Source: JAWVFM01 sp963823245 (GTDB lineage: Bacteria > Actinomycetota > Thermoleophilia > Solirubrobacterales > 70-9). Taken from it: a stretch of 64,000 nt of DNA. Where the stretch lies: assembly GCA_963823245.1 (NCBI GenBank), contig CAWGKQ010000008.1, forward strand, positions 850,138-914,137, given 5' to 3'. Shown piece by piece: positions 9,383-18,428 of this stretch. The notes below the pieces were generated by a model. It saw only the letters and a list, made by a program, of their open reading frames with translations. It made no database searches and was not told where the DNA came from. The number at the start of each line of letters is the position of its first letter. Within the stretch, counting starts at the first letter, position 1. The position numbers and the translations under genes were made by a program.

Positions 9383-9514
9383 TGGACCTGGTGCCGATCG
9401 CGAGCTTCCTGAGCGGCGGCGGCACGCCCGCTCGCCGACGTCGTCGCGATCGTCATCGCGCTCGTCACCTTCGTGTTCCTGTTCTGGGCGATCGACCTCA
9501 TCGACCGGATATGA
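9382..9514 (+). CDS. Small membrane protein upstream of kdpF
   Basis: A roughly 44-residue protein: MDLVPIASFLSGG, then, after one extra C near 9430, LADVVAIVIALVTFVFLF and AIDLIDRI. It has a single transmembrane helix. The ATG overlaps the preceding stop (TGATG) and its own stop overlaps the kdpF start (ATGA), which argues strongly that it is real. It may be a second KdpF-like lipid-exposed helix of the pump, but its sequence is distinct from KdpF. Confidence 0.55.
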
Positions 9515-9600
9515 ACGGCGCCGACCTCTTCGGGCTGATCGTCTCGGTCCTCGTCTGCATCTACCTCGTCTACGCGCTGGTTCGCGGCGAGAAGCTCTGA
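9511..9600 (+). CDS. kdpF: Potassium-transporting ATPase subunit KdpF
   Basis: A 29-residue single-helix protein, MNGADLFGLIVSVLVCIYLV followed by YALVRGEKL. The final YALVRGEKL closely matches the Y-AL-(R)PE-F tail of known KdpF peptides. KdpF sits against KdpA at the lipid interface and stabilises the KdpFABC complex. Its ATG overlaps the preceding stop, and its last base is the first base of the kdpA start codon. Confidence 0.85.
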   Translation: MNGADLFGLIVSVLVCIYLVYALVRGEKL

Positions 9601-11363
9601 TGGCCCAGGGCTGGCTCCAGATCGCCGTCTTCGTCGCGGTTGTGGCCGCGCTGACGAAGCCGCTCGGCGCCTACATGGCGCAGGTCTTCCGCCACGAGCG
9701 CGTGTTCCTGACGCCCGATCCTGGCTCCGGTGGAGCGTGTGACCTACCGGATCCTGCGGGTCGACCCGAGCAAGGAGCAGGACTGGAAGGCCTACGCCCG
9801 CAGCCTGATCGCGTTCTCGCTCTTCTCATGGGTCGCGCTCTACCTGATCCTGCGCACGCAGGGAATCCAGCCGTTCAACCCGGCCGGGTTCGACTCTGGC
9901 CCGTGGGACGTGAGCTTCAACACCGCCTCGTCTTTCGTCAGCAACACCAACTGGCAGTACTACGGGGGCGAGACGACGCTCAGCTACTTCTCCCAGATGG
10001 CCGGGCTGACGGTCGAGAACTTCGTCACCCCTGCGGTCGGGATCTGCGCGCTGCTGGCGCTGACCCGCGGGCATCATCGGCCGGAGCGGCGAACGGGCTC
10101 GGGAACTTCTGGCGGGACCTCGTCCAGAGCCTCTACTACGTCCTGCTGCCGCTGTCGATCATCGTCGGGGTGATCCTGCTCTCGCAGGGAGTGCTGCAGA
10201 CCATCGGACACGCGGTCACGACGACGACGCTCGAGGGGGGCCACCAGACGCTGGCCCTCGGCCCCGTCGCCTCGCAGGTCGCGATCAAGCAGCTCGGCAC
10301 CAACGGCGGCGGCTTCTTCAACGTCAACTCGGCGATGCCGTTCGAGAACCCCACCCAGCTCTCGAACTTCATCGAGATGCTGTCGCTGGTCCTGATCCCC
10401 GCGGCGCTCGACCTACACCTACGGGAAGATGGTCGGGCGCACGCGCCAGGGCTGGGCGATCTTCGCGTCGATGATGGTCCTCTGGGTCGTCCTCATCGCG
10501 GTCATCTACCCCGCCGAGCAGCACGGGACCCCGGCCGAGCACCAGGCCGGCAGCCCGACCGCCGCCATCTCGGGCTCGACCGGCGGCAACATGGAGGGCA
10601 AGGAGGTGCGAAACGGGATCGCGCAGTCCGCGCTTTGGGCGACGACGACGACCGTGACCTCCAACGGATCGGTCGACTCGGCGCACGAGTCCGTACACCG
10701 GCCTCGGCGGCGCCGTGCCGATGTCGGGCCTCGGTATGAGCGAGGTGGTCTTCGGCGGCGTCGGCACCGGCATGTACTCGATGCTCCTGTACGTGATCAT
10801 CGCCGTCTTCATCGGCGGGCTGATGGTCGGACGAACGCCCGAGTACCTGGGCAAGAAGATCCAGGCGCGCGAGATCAAGCTCGCCTCGCTCGGCGTGCTC
10901 TTCACCCCGCTGGCGGTCCTCGTCACGACGGGCGCGGCGATCGGCGACCAGCTACGGGCAGTCGTCCATCTACGCCAAGCCCGGGCCGCAGGGGTTCTCG
11001 GAGACGCTCTACGCGTACCTCTCGCAGGCGAACAACAACGGGTCCGCCTTCGCCGGCTACACCGGGTTCCTGCAGCCGCACGCCCCGGGCAACGTCGGTG
11101 CCTACGGGGTCACCTTCGCCGACCTCATCGGCGGCCTGACGATGCTCACGGCCCGCTTCATCCCGATCCTCTTCGTGCTCGCCATCGGCGGCGCCCTGGC
11201 CGGCAAGAAGATCTCCCCGGCCGGCCTCGGGACCATGCGCACCGACAACCCGACGTTCGTCGTCCTCCTGGTCGGCGTGATCATTCTCGTCGGCGCGCTG
11301 ACCTTCTTCCCGGCCCTGCTGCTCGGACCGATCGTCCAGAGCCTGACCACGAGGCTGTTCTGA
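9600..11363 (+). CDS. kdpA: Potassium-transporting ATPase channel subunit KdpA (several indels)
   Basis: KdpA is the K+-selective channel-like subunit of the Kdp pump. The pieces read MAQGWLQIAVFVAVVAALTK, then AFSLFSWVALYLILRTQG, then SFVSNTNWQYYGGETTLSYF (the P-loop region), IKQLGTNGGGFFNVNSAMPF (second filter region), MVGRTPEYLGKKIQAREIKL, and finally SQANNNGSAFAGYTGF and FIPILFVLAIGGALAGKKIS. Together they cover the full length. Frame breaks lie near 9727, 10070, 10408, 10690 and 10952. Several look like one extra C before a TAC or ATC codon. kdpC follows one base after the stop. Confidence 0.92.
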
Positions 11364-11364
11364 G

Positions 11365-11965
11365 ATGCGCCGCGACCTCACCACCGGCCTGATCGCCGTC
11401 GTCTTCATGACGATCGTCTTCGGGCTCGCCTACCCGCTCGCGTTCACCGGCGTCTCTCAGGTGCTCTTCCCCGGCAACGCGAACGGATCGAAGATCACCG
11501 AGAACGGCCACGTCGTCGGCTCGAAGCTGATCGCTCAGGACTTCACAGGGACGGAAAGTCCCGACACGCTACTTCCAGCCGCGCCCGTCGCAGACCGGCT
11601 ACGACCCGTCCGTCACCTTCTTCAGCAACAACGGGCCGAACAGCACCGCAGAGCGAGATGAGGTGAGCCACAACCTCAAGGCGTACCTCAAGCTCGAAGG
11701 GCCCTACAACCCCGGCCTGGCCGACGCCGGCGTCCCCGTCGACGCGATCACGCAGTCGGCGTCGGGCGTCGACCCGCAGATCTCCGAGGCAAACGCCCGC
11801 ATCCAGGCCCACCGGATCGCAGCGGTGCGCCGCCTCCCGCTGTCGCGGGTGATGAGCCTGGTCTCCGACAACACCGACGGCCGCTTCCTCGGCCTGTTCG
11901 GCGAGCCGGGCGTGAACGTGCTCGAGCTCAACATCGCTCTCGACAAGGAGGCTCCCGCCGGATGA
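11365..11965 (+). CDS. kdpC: Potassium-transporting ATPase subunit KdpC (one or two indels)
   Basis: KdpC is the single-span subunit that helps KdpB bind ATP. The start is MRRDLTTGLIAVVFMTIVFG, a transmembrane helix, followed by TENGHVVGSKLIAQDF. After breaks near 11563 and 11650 it resumes as RYFQPRPSQTGYDPS and SNNGPNS, and ends DGRFLGLFGEPGVNVLELN. The RYFQPRPS block and the C-terminal GRFLGLFGEPGVNVL block are diagnostic. The gene lies between kdpA and kdpB, whereas the usual order is kdpABC. Confidence 0.9.
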
Positions 11966-14022
11966 CCGAGAACCGGCCCAGCTCGATGTTCGACCCCGAG
12001 GTCGTCAAGCCGGCGCTCCTCGGGTCGCTCATCAAGCTCGATCCGCGGGTCCAGCTCCGGAACCCGGTGATGTTCGTTGTCGAGATCGGCGCCGTGATCA
12101 CCACGGTCGCCTGGCTGATCCAGGTGTTCGGCGGGACTCCCCTGGGCGGCGGCCATGAGCCCGCCTGGTTCACCTTCAGCATCGCGATCTGGCTCTGGCT
12201 CACCGTGGTCTTCGCCAACGCGGCCGAGGCGATCGCCGAGGGCCGCGGGAAGGCTCAGGCGGCGACCCTCCGAGCCATGCGAACCGAGACGCTCGCGAAC
12301 CTGCGCGACGGCGGGACCAAGCCATCGTCGGAGCTCGTTCGCGGCGACATCGTGGTCGTCGAGGCCGGCGAGGCGATTCCCGGCGACGGCACCGTCATCG
12401 AGGGCATAGCGTCGGTCGACGAGTCCGCGATCACCGGCGAGTCGGCGCCCGTGATTCGTGAGGCTGGAGGCGACCGCAGCGCCGTCACCGGCAGCACCAA
12501 GGTGCTGTCGGACCGGATCGTCGTCGAGATCACCCAGGAGCCGGGGAAGTCGTTCCTGGACCGGATGATCAATCTCGTCGAGGGCGCCGAGCGGCGCAAG
12601 ACCCCGAACGAGGTGGCGCTCGGCATCCTGCTCGCCGCGCTGACCCTCGTCTTCATGCTCGTGATCGTGTCGCTGCGGCCGATCGCCCTCTTCGCCGGGA
12701 CGGACGTCTCGGTGACGACGCTGATCGCGCTCTTGGTCGCGCTGATCCCACCACGATCGGCGCGCTGCTGTCGGCGATCGGTATCGCGGGCATGGACCGT
12801 CTCGTGCGCCGCAACGTCCTCGCCCTCTCGGGTCGCGCGGTAGAGGCGTCCGGCGACGTCGACGTCCTCCTCCTCGACAAGACCGGGACGATCACCCTCG
12901 GCAATCGCGAGGCGACCGACTTCATCCCCATGCCGGGCGTCAGCGACTCCGACCTCGCCGAGGCAGCGCAGATGGCGTCGCTCGCCGACGAGACGCCTGA
13001 GGGTCGCTCGATCGTCGTCCTCGCCAAGCAGTTCGGGATCCGGGAGCACGACTTCGCCGGCCACGAGCCCACGTTCGTCCCGTTCACCGCCGAGACCCGG
13101 ATGAGCGGCGTCGACTTCAACGGCACCCGGCTTCGCAAGGGAGCCGGCGAGGCCATCCAGGGCTGGGTGGGGCGCGAGGGCGGAAACGCGCCGCCGGAGC
13201 TCCAGGCACAGCTCGACCGAATCGGGCGCGAGGGCGGCACGCCGCTCGCGGTCGCCCGCGACAACCAGGTGCTCGGCGTCATCTACCTCAAGGACATCGT
13301 CAAGGAGGGGATGCGGGCGCGCTTCGACCAGCTCCGCGCGATGGGCATCCGGACGGTCATGGTCACCGGCGACAACCGCCTCACCGCGGCGAAGATCGCC
13401 GAGGAGTCCGGTGTCGACGACTTCCTCGCCGAGGCGACGCCGGAGCGGAAGCTCGAGCTGATCAAGGAGCAGCAGTCCGACGGGCGGCTGATCGCGATGA
13501 CCGGTGACGGGACGAACGACGCCCCAGCCCTGGCCCAGGCCGACGTCGGCGTGACGATGAACACCGGCACCCAGGCCGCGCGCGAGGCGGGAAACATGCT
13601 CGACCTCGATTCGAACCCGACGAAGCTAATCGAGATCGTCGAGGTCGGCAAGCAGCTCCTGATCACCCGCGGGGCGCTGACGACGTTCTCGATCGCCAAC
13701 GACATCGCCAAGTACTTCGCGATCCTGCCGGCGATCTTCGCGTTCACCTACGGCCTGGCGGGCCAGAGGGGGCCGCTCGACGCGCTCAACCTGATGTCGC
13801 TGGGCACCCCCGAGTCGGCGATCCTCTCGGCCGTGATCTTCAACGCGCTCGATCATCCCGCTGCTGATTCCCCTCGCCCTGCGAGGTGTTCGCTACCGTC
13901 CCGTGGGGGCCTCCGCGTTGCTGCGGCGCAACCTGTTTATCTACGGCCTCGGCGGAGTGATCGCGCCGTTCATCGGCATCAAGCTCATCGACCTGATCGT
14001 TCACAACCTCCTCGGGGCGTGA
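11962..14022 (+). CDS. kdpB: Potassium-transporting ATPase ATP-binding subunit KdpB (two indels)
   Basis: KdpB is the P-type ATPase subunit that drives K+ import. Visible motifs are ITGESAPVIREAGGD (actuator TGES), ALIPTTIGALLSAIGIAGMD spanning a missing base near 12751, the phosphorylation site LLLDKTGTITLGNR, MVTGDNRLTAAKIAEESGVD, and the hinge AMTGDGTNDAPALAQADVGV. After an extra base near 13851 it resumes IIPLLIPLALRGVRYRPVGA and ends in two more helices at LLGA. Its start ATG overlaps the kdpC stop (ATGA). Length across the breaks, about 686 residues, is normal for the family. Confidence 0.95.
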
Positions 14023-15189
14023 GCGAGGACGCCGTTCCGGCGGTCACGCCAGCGGATGGCGCTCGAGAGAACGGACGGGGACGGCTCAAGGTTTTCATCG
14101 GCATGGCGGCCGGCGTCGGGAAGACCTACCGGATGCTCCAGGAGGGCCACGCCGAGCTCGAGGCCGGGCGGGACGTCGTGATCGGGTTGCTGGAGACGCA
14201 CGGCCGGACCGAGACGCTCCGGCTCGCCGAGGGGCTGCCGCTTGATCCCGAGACGCCGGGTCACGTACAAGGAGACGATCATCGAGGAGATGGACCTCCC
14301 GGCGATCCTGAGGCGTGCGCCGGAGCTCTGCCTGATCGACGAGCTCGCTCACACCAACGCCCCGGGCGTCGAGCACAAGAAGCGCTACGAGGACGTCCGC
14401 GACGTCCTCGCCGCCGGCATCGACGTGCTCTCGACGCTCAACGTCCAGCACCTCGAGTCTCTGAACGACCAGATCGCCGAGCTCAGCGGCGTGCGCGTAC
14501 GGGAGACGATCCCGGACTCGGTCCTGGGCGAGGCGTCCGAGGTGGTGCTCATCGACGTCACGCCGGAGGCCCTGCTCGACCGCCTTCGCGCCGGCAAGGT
14601 CTACCCGCCCGAGCGGATCGACGCCGCACTCAACAACTTCTTTCGCGTCGAGAACCTGGCCGCCCTGCGTGAGACCGCGCTGCGCCAGGTCGCGGAGGAG
14701 GTCGAGGCGAAGCGAATCGTCACCGAGCCGGTCGGTTCCCGCGGCGACACGATCGCGAGCGACGCTCCGCAGGCCGTCAGCGAGCGGCTGCTCGCCCTCG
14801 TCGAGCCCGTATCCCGGCACCCAGCGACTTGTCCGGCGAGCCTGGCGCTCGGCGCAGCGCCTCGGTGCCGACCTCGACCTGCTCTGGGTGCGCCGGCCAG
14901 GCGCCAACCTCGACGACGAGGGCGAGCGCTCGCTGCGCGCGCTTCGCCAGCTGGCGTCGCTGCTCGGGGCGAACCTGATGATCGAGGAGGCCGACGACGT
15001 CGCGGTCGCGGTCGCCGAGGTGGCCGAGACCGTCACTCGACGTACATCCTGATGGGACGGCCGCGGCCGGCGCGGGGCCTCGCCCGGCTGCGGACTCCGC
15101 TGGCCCTTCGGCTGCTCGAGCTCCTCCCGAGGGTCGACCTCCGGATCGTCGCCGACCGCGCCCAGCGCTCGAGAGGAGAAGGACGAATG
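14019..15189 (+). CDS. KdpD N-terminal sensor/Usp domain without kinase (indels)
   Basis: The start (GTG, overlapping the kdpB stop) leads into RLKVFIGMAAGVGKTYRML, the Walker-A-containing KdpD sensor domain. RRRVTYKETIIEEMDLPAIL, LIDELAHTNAPG and VLSTLNVQHLESLNDQI follow, then a universal-stress domain ending in TYILMGRPRPARG. The DUF4118 and histidine kinase parts of normal KdpD do not follow; they lie at 6671 as a separate gene upstream of kdpE. Breaks near 14262, 14812 and 15042. In the final frame there is no stop before the Usp gene, so either the two are fused or one more indel hides an ATGA overlap at 15187-15190. Only the sensor function can be inferred. Confidence 0.82.
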
Positions 15190-15762
15190 AGCGCGGCCGC
15201 GATCGTGGGCATCGCCATCGCTGCTCTCGCGCTCGGGCTCCTCGCCGGCTACATCCTGCCGCCGCACGGGCATCGGCCGACGCTCGCCCGCTCCAGCGGC
15301 CCCGTGCGCCACATCCTGCTCCCGTTCACGGGCCAGGCGATCTCGCGTCGGGCCTTCGACGCGGCGATCCGGCTCGCCCGGGCCGAGAACGCCGTGCTGA
15401 TGCCCGCGTTCCTGGCCAAGGTGCCGATGCAGGTCCCGCTCGACGTGCCGCTGCCCGCCCAGTGCGAGAACGGGATGCCGCTGCTCGAGGCGCTCGAGCA
15501 GCGCGCCGTCCGCCGCGGGGTCGAGGTCGACTCCCGGGTCGGCCGCGGCCGCTCCTACCGCGACGCCCTTCAGCACCTGCTCGACGAGGAGCAATTCGAT
15601 CGCATCATCGTCTCGGCCACCGACAACCCGCGCGCGGGCTTCACGAGCGCCGACCTCGAATGGCTGCTGGAGCGCGTGCCGGCCGAGGTCCTCATCCTCC
15701 GTCCAGCCCCCGACGACACGAGGCGGATCTCCGCCGAGGCCGGAGTCAAGGGTCTGTTCTAG
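15187..15762 (+). CDS. Membrane-anchored universal stress protein
   Basis: A 191-residue protein with an N-terminal transmembrane helix (AAAIVGIAIAALALGLLAGY) followed by a UspA-like domain: PVRHILLPFTGQAISRRAFD opens the fold, and DRIIVSATDNPRAG and VPAEVLILRP close it. The start is ATG at 15187, supported by AGGAGAAGG 7-8 bases upstream. It lies directly after the KdpD sensor fragment, which itself ends in a Usp domain. I infer a role in the potassium stress response from the operon position. A nucleotide-binding GxxGxxGxS loop is not clearly seen. Confidence 0.7.
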   Translation: MSAAAIVGIAIAALALGLLAGYILPPHGHRPTLARSSGPVRHILLPFTGQAISRRAFDAAIRLARAENAVLMPAFLAKVPMQVPLDVPLPAQCENGMPLLEALEQRAVRRGVEVDSRVGRGRSYRDALQHLLDEEQFDRIIVSATDNPRAGFTSADLEWLLERVPAEVLILRPAPDDTRRISAEAGVKGLF

Positions 15763-15809
15763 CGCGCCCCGCGGCGCGCACCACCCGCTTCTAGACTCCG
15801 CCATGGTCC

Positions 15810-16826
15810 ATGGCGCCGGTCTTCATCGCCTTGCCGGCGTTCTTCATCTCGCTCGCGATCACCCTGCGCGCCGCCGAGCTGTTCGCGGCGAGGCTCGACC
15901 GGCTCGGAACGCGCTTCGGGCTGTCGGAGGCACTCGTCGGGTTGCTCACCGCCGTAGCCGCTGACGGGCCCGAGATCTCTTCGGCTCTCGTCGCGCTCGC
16001 AAAGGGGGCGCATACGGTGAGCGTCGGGGTGCTCGTCGGGTCGAACGTCTTCAATCTCGCGGCGATGGTCGGCGTCACCGCCCTCGTAGCGGGAAGCGTC
16101 CACCTTCCCCGCGAGAGCCTGGCGCTCGAGGGCCTCGTCGGGCTCGCGGTCACGCTCGTCGGCGCCGGGGTCCTGCTGGAGATCCTGACGCCGATCGCAG
16201 GCGCCGGGCTGATGGTCGCGATTCTGGCTCCGTACCTCGTGATCGTGGTCGGCGGCACGCGGCCCTTCGCGCGGCTGAACGCCCGGTTGAGGCTGCGGGG
16301 CAGGGCGGTGGCCGCCCTCTCGCGCGCGATCGAAGAGCGGAAGCGCGTTCCCGCGTTGCGCGCGAAGGCGACCGCCCGCCCGGCTCGCGAGATCGTCCTC
16401 ATCTTCCTCGAGGTCATCCTGATCGCGCTCGGGAGCTTCGGCATGGTGCAGGCCGCGCTCGCCCTCGGTGATCGCTGGCAGATCTCGGGCGCCCTGATCG
16501 GGGTGCTGATCCTTGCGCCATTGACCAGCCTGCCGAACGCGTTCACGGCCATTCGCCTCGGCCGCCACGGCCGGGGCTCGGCGCTCGTCACCGAGACGTT
16601 CAACAGCAACACCATCAATCTCGTCGTCGGAGTTGTGGCGCCGGCCCTGATCGTGGGGCTCACAGGGCTGTCAACCGCAGGGAAGGTCAACGTCGCCTGG
16701 CTGGTGGCGATGACCGTGGTCTCGATCGGCCTGCTCGCCCGGCCCGGCGGCGTCAGACGCGGGAGCGCCGCCATCCTCGTCGCCCTCTACGCGGGCTTCG
16801 TCGTCACCCAGCTCGCCCCAAGCTGA
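15810..16826 (+). CDS. Sodium/calcium exchanger family (CaCA) membrane protein
   Basis: A 338-residue polytopic protein with about ten hydrophobic segments and the two inverted alpha-repeats of CaCA exchangers. Repeat 1 is LTAVAADGPEISSALVALAK with GVLVGSNVFNLAA. Repeat 2 is LILAPLTSLPNAFTAIRLG followed by ALVTETFNSNTINLVVG. In the family the acidic residue and the SN-x-N motifs of these repeats bind the cation; in repeat 2 the acidic position is replaced (TSLPNA rather than TSxPE), so ion specificity may differ. It follows the kdp operon by 48 bp and ends convergent with, and overlapping, the TetR gene by 23 bases. Confidence 0.78.
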   Translation: MAPVFIALPAFFISLAITLRAAELFAARLDRLGTRFGLSEALVGLLTAVAADGPEISSALVALAKGAHTVSVGVLVGSNVFNLAAMVGVTALVAGSVHLPRESLALEGLVGLAVTLVGAGVLLEILTPIAGAGLMVAILAPYLVIVVGGTRPFARLNARLRLRGRAVAALSRAIEERKRVPALRAKATARPAREIVLIFLEVILIALGSFGMVQAALALGDRWQISGALIGVLILAPLTSLPNAFTAIRLGRHGRGSALVTETFNSNTINLVVGVVAPALIVGLTGLSTAGKVNVAWLVAMTVVSIGLLARPGGVRRGSAAILVALYAGFVVTQLAPS

Positions 16827-17454
16827 CGATCGGCGCGATCAGGCCCTTCGCGACCTCGCCCAGGCGGGCCTCGTCGTCGAGCGGAAGGACGCTCGGCTGG
16901 ATGAGGACGAAGCTGATCGCCAGGCGCACAAGGATCTCGGCCGCTGCGTCGACGTCCAGCATCTCACCGAGCGACCCCTCGGCCTTGGCGGCGCGAAGCC
17001 GGGCGGCCATGTAGGCGCGCGCCATGCCGAACGTCGCCGCGCCGTCGGCTATCGCCGCCTCCAGCACGGCCTCGGGCTCCACTCGCGCCAATCGGTTCAG
17101 GAGCGGGTGCTCCCGCGCGATCCGCATGCTGGCGACGAAGCCATCGGCGATCTGGTCGGCGATCGGATCCGCCGGGTCGCTCGCCGCGTCAAGCTCGGCC
17201 AGGCAGCGTCGGACCTCCCGCGCGCCGAGCGCCTCGACCAGGCGCTGCTTTTCACCGAACCGCCGGTAGACCGTCATCCGCCCGACCTTCGCGCGAGCCG
17301 CGACGTCGTCCATTGTGAGATTCCGAAGGCCCGAAGCTGCCGCGAGAGCGAGCGCGGCGTCGAGAATGCGCTCGCTGGTGGCGTCGCCGGGCGCTTCCGC
17401 CTCGCCGGCGAGCCCGGCGGCGAGCAGGCTCGAGGGGGTGTCGGCGACGGTCAC
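16804..17454 (-). CDS. TetR-family transcriptional repressor
   Basis: A 216-residue regulator. The N-terminal helix-turn-helix (about residues 27-73) reads SERILDAALALAAASGLRNL followed by TMDDVAARAKVGRMTVYRRF, the typical TetR DNA-binding domain. The ligand domain is not classifiable by eye. The GTG start overlaps the stop of the DUF2236 gene (GTGA), so the two are translated together and it probably controls that gene, likely through the inverted repeat at 18387-18408. Confidence 0.85.
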   Translation of the reverse strand: MTVADTPSSLLAAGLAGEAEAPGDATSERILDAALALAAASGLRNLTMDDVAARAKVGRMTVYRRFGEKQRLVEALGAREVRRCLAELDAASDPADPIADQIADGFVASMRIAREHPLLNRLARVEPEAVLEAAIADGAATFGMARAYMAARLRAAKAEGSLGEMLDVDAAAEILVRLAISFVLIQPSVLPLDDEARLGEVAKGLIAPIVSLGRAG

Positions 17455-18359
17455 GCCGCCGTCGCCATTGCCGGCACGCCGGATGCGACGTCGCCGCGGT
17501 CGATCGCCTCCCTGCGCCAGCGCAGGTAGGCCGGCCCGAAGCAGCGAAGCGAGCTGGGCATGAACGGCGTCGCCGCTCGCGACGCCGCCGCGAGTGCCCG
17601 CAGCTCGACCGCCTGCCCCTGCGTCCAGCGCAGTCCGAGGCGGACTCGGAGGCGCGGCGGCAGCAGGCCGACGGTTGCGAGCGCGCCGAGCCGTCCCATC
17701 GGCAGGCTGGCCGCGCGCCAGACCGGGTCGTTCAGCATCGGGAGCGGTGGCGCCTTCGGCTTCGCGAGCGTCCGTAGGACCGTGTGGACGGTCTGGTTGT
17801 CCTCGAGGCGCTCGTCGACCATGCGGTCGAAGTAGGCGCGGAAGTCAGCCCAGCGCTCCGGAAGCTCACCCTGGGGCACGCCGATCAGCCGCCCCACCCC
17901 CAGCCACTCGGCGTAGAACTGCTCGACCTCCGCCGGGCTCATGCGCCGGGCGAAGCGCTCGCTGCCGGCGACGATCGCCTGCGCCAGCGTCGCGTGCACC
18001 CAGGCGTAGGCGTCCGGCTCGAGCGCGAAGTAGCGCTCGCCGTCCGGCTTCCTGCCCCTGATGTGCTTGTGCATCTCGTGGATTCGCCGGCCCATCGGCC
18101 CGGCGAGCTCGGGCGGCCCGTAGACCATCACCGTCGTGTAGTCGAGGGTGCGGAGGAGGCGGCCCCACGGGTCCGCCTCGAAGTTCGAGTGCTCGTGGAC
18201 GCCCGCACCCACGGTCGGGTGGGCGACCTGGAGCATCAGCGCGTACCCGGCCGTGGCCATTATCCGCGAGTCGCTCGAGAGCCTCCAGGCGACCGAGTCA
18301 GGGCCCGGAATGAGGCCCGGGACCTCCTCATCTGTGGGGAGCACGCCGTTCGCTGCCAT
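17451..18359 (-). CDS. DUF2236 / MpaB-like oxygenase-family protein
   Basis: A 302-residue protein of the DUF2236 (ER-bound oxygenase MpaB, latex-clearing-protein-like) family. Diagnostic parts are LMLQVAHPTVGAGVHEHSNF with its two histidines, RRIHEMHKHIRG, and AYAWVHATLAQAI, which supply conserved His residues for a b-type haem in characterised members. The start ATG at 18359 follows TAGGAGGTAG; a GTG three bases upstream is the alternative. It is cotranscribed with a TetR gene. The substrate is unknown. Confidence 0.8.
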   Translation of the reverse strand: MAANGVLPTDEEVPGLIPGPDSVAWRLSSDSRIMATAGYALMLQVAHPTVGAGVHEHSNFEADPWGRLLRTLDYTTVMVYGPPELAGPMGRRIHEMHKHIRGRKPDGERYFALEPDAYAWVHATLAQAIVAGSERFARRMSPAEVEQFYAEWLGVGRLIGVPQGELPERWADFRAYFDRMVDERLEDNQTVHTVLRTLAKPKAPPLPMLNDPVWRAASLPMGRLGALATVGLLPPRLRVRLGLRWTQGQAVELRALAAASRAATPFMPSSLRCFGPAYLRWRREAIDRGDVASGVPAMATAA

Positions 18360-18386
18360 CACCTACCTCCTACGCGGGACTAATGG

Positions 18387-18408
18387 TACGCAAACTATCA
18401 CATGCGTA
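18387..18408. promoter_or_regulatory. Candidate TetR operator
   Basis: TACGCA (18387-18392) and TGCGTA (18403-18408) form a 6-bp inverted repeat with a 10-base spacer, 28 bases upstream of the DUF2236 start and directly in its promoter region. Autoregulated TetR genes usually have such a site; the assignment is inference. Confidence 0.45.
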
Positions 18409-18428
18409 TCACCCCGCCGAGGGCCGGG

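Noticed and set aside
6671..15190. Programmed ribosomal frameshifting in the kdp genes
   Set aside because: Breaks are numerous, occur in unrelated genes as well, lack a common slippery site with structure, and often compensate within a few codons. Sequence error is simpler.
18387..18408. A second c-di-AMP riboswitch near kup
   Set aside because: Neither the GACCCAA nor the GTCAGCTAACC block occurs upstream of kup or the kdp genes. Only a short dyad, more likely a TetR site, is present.
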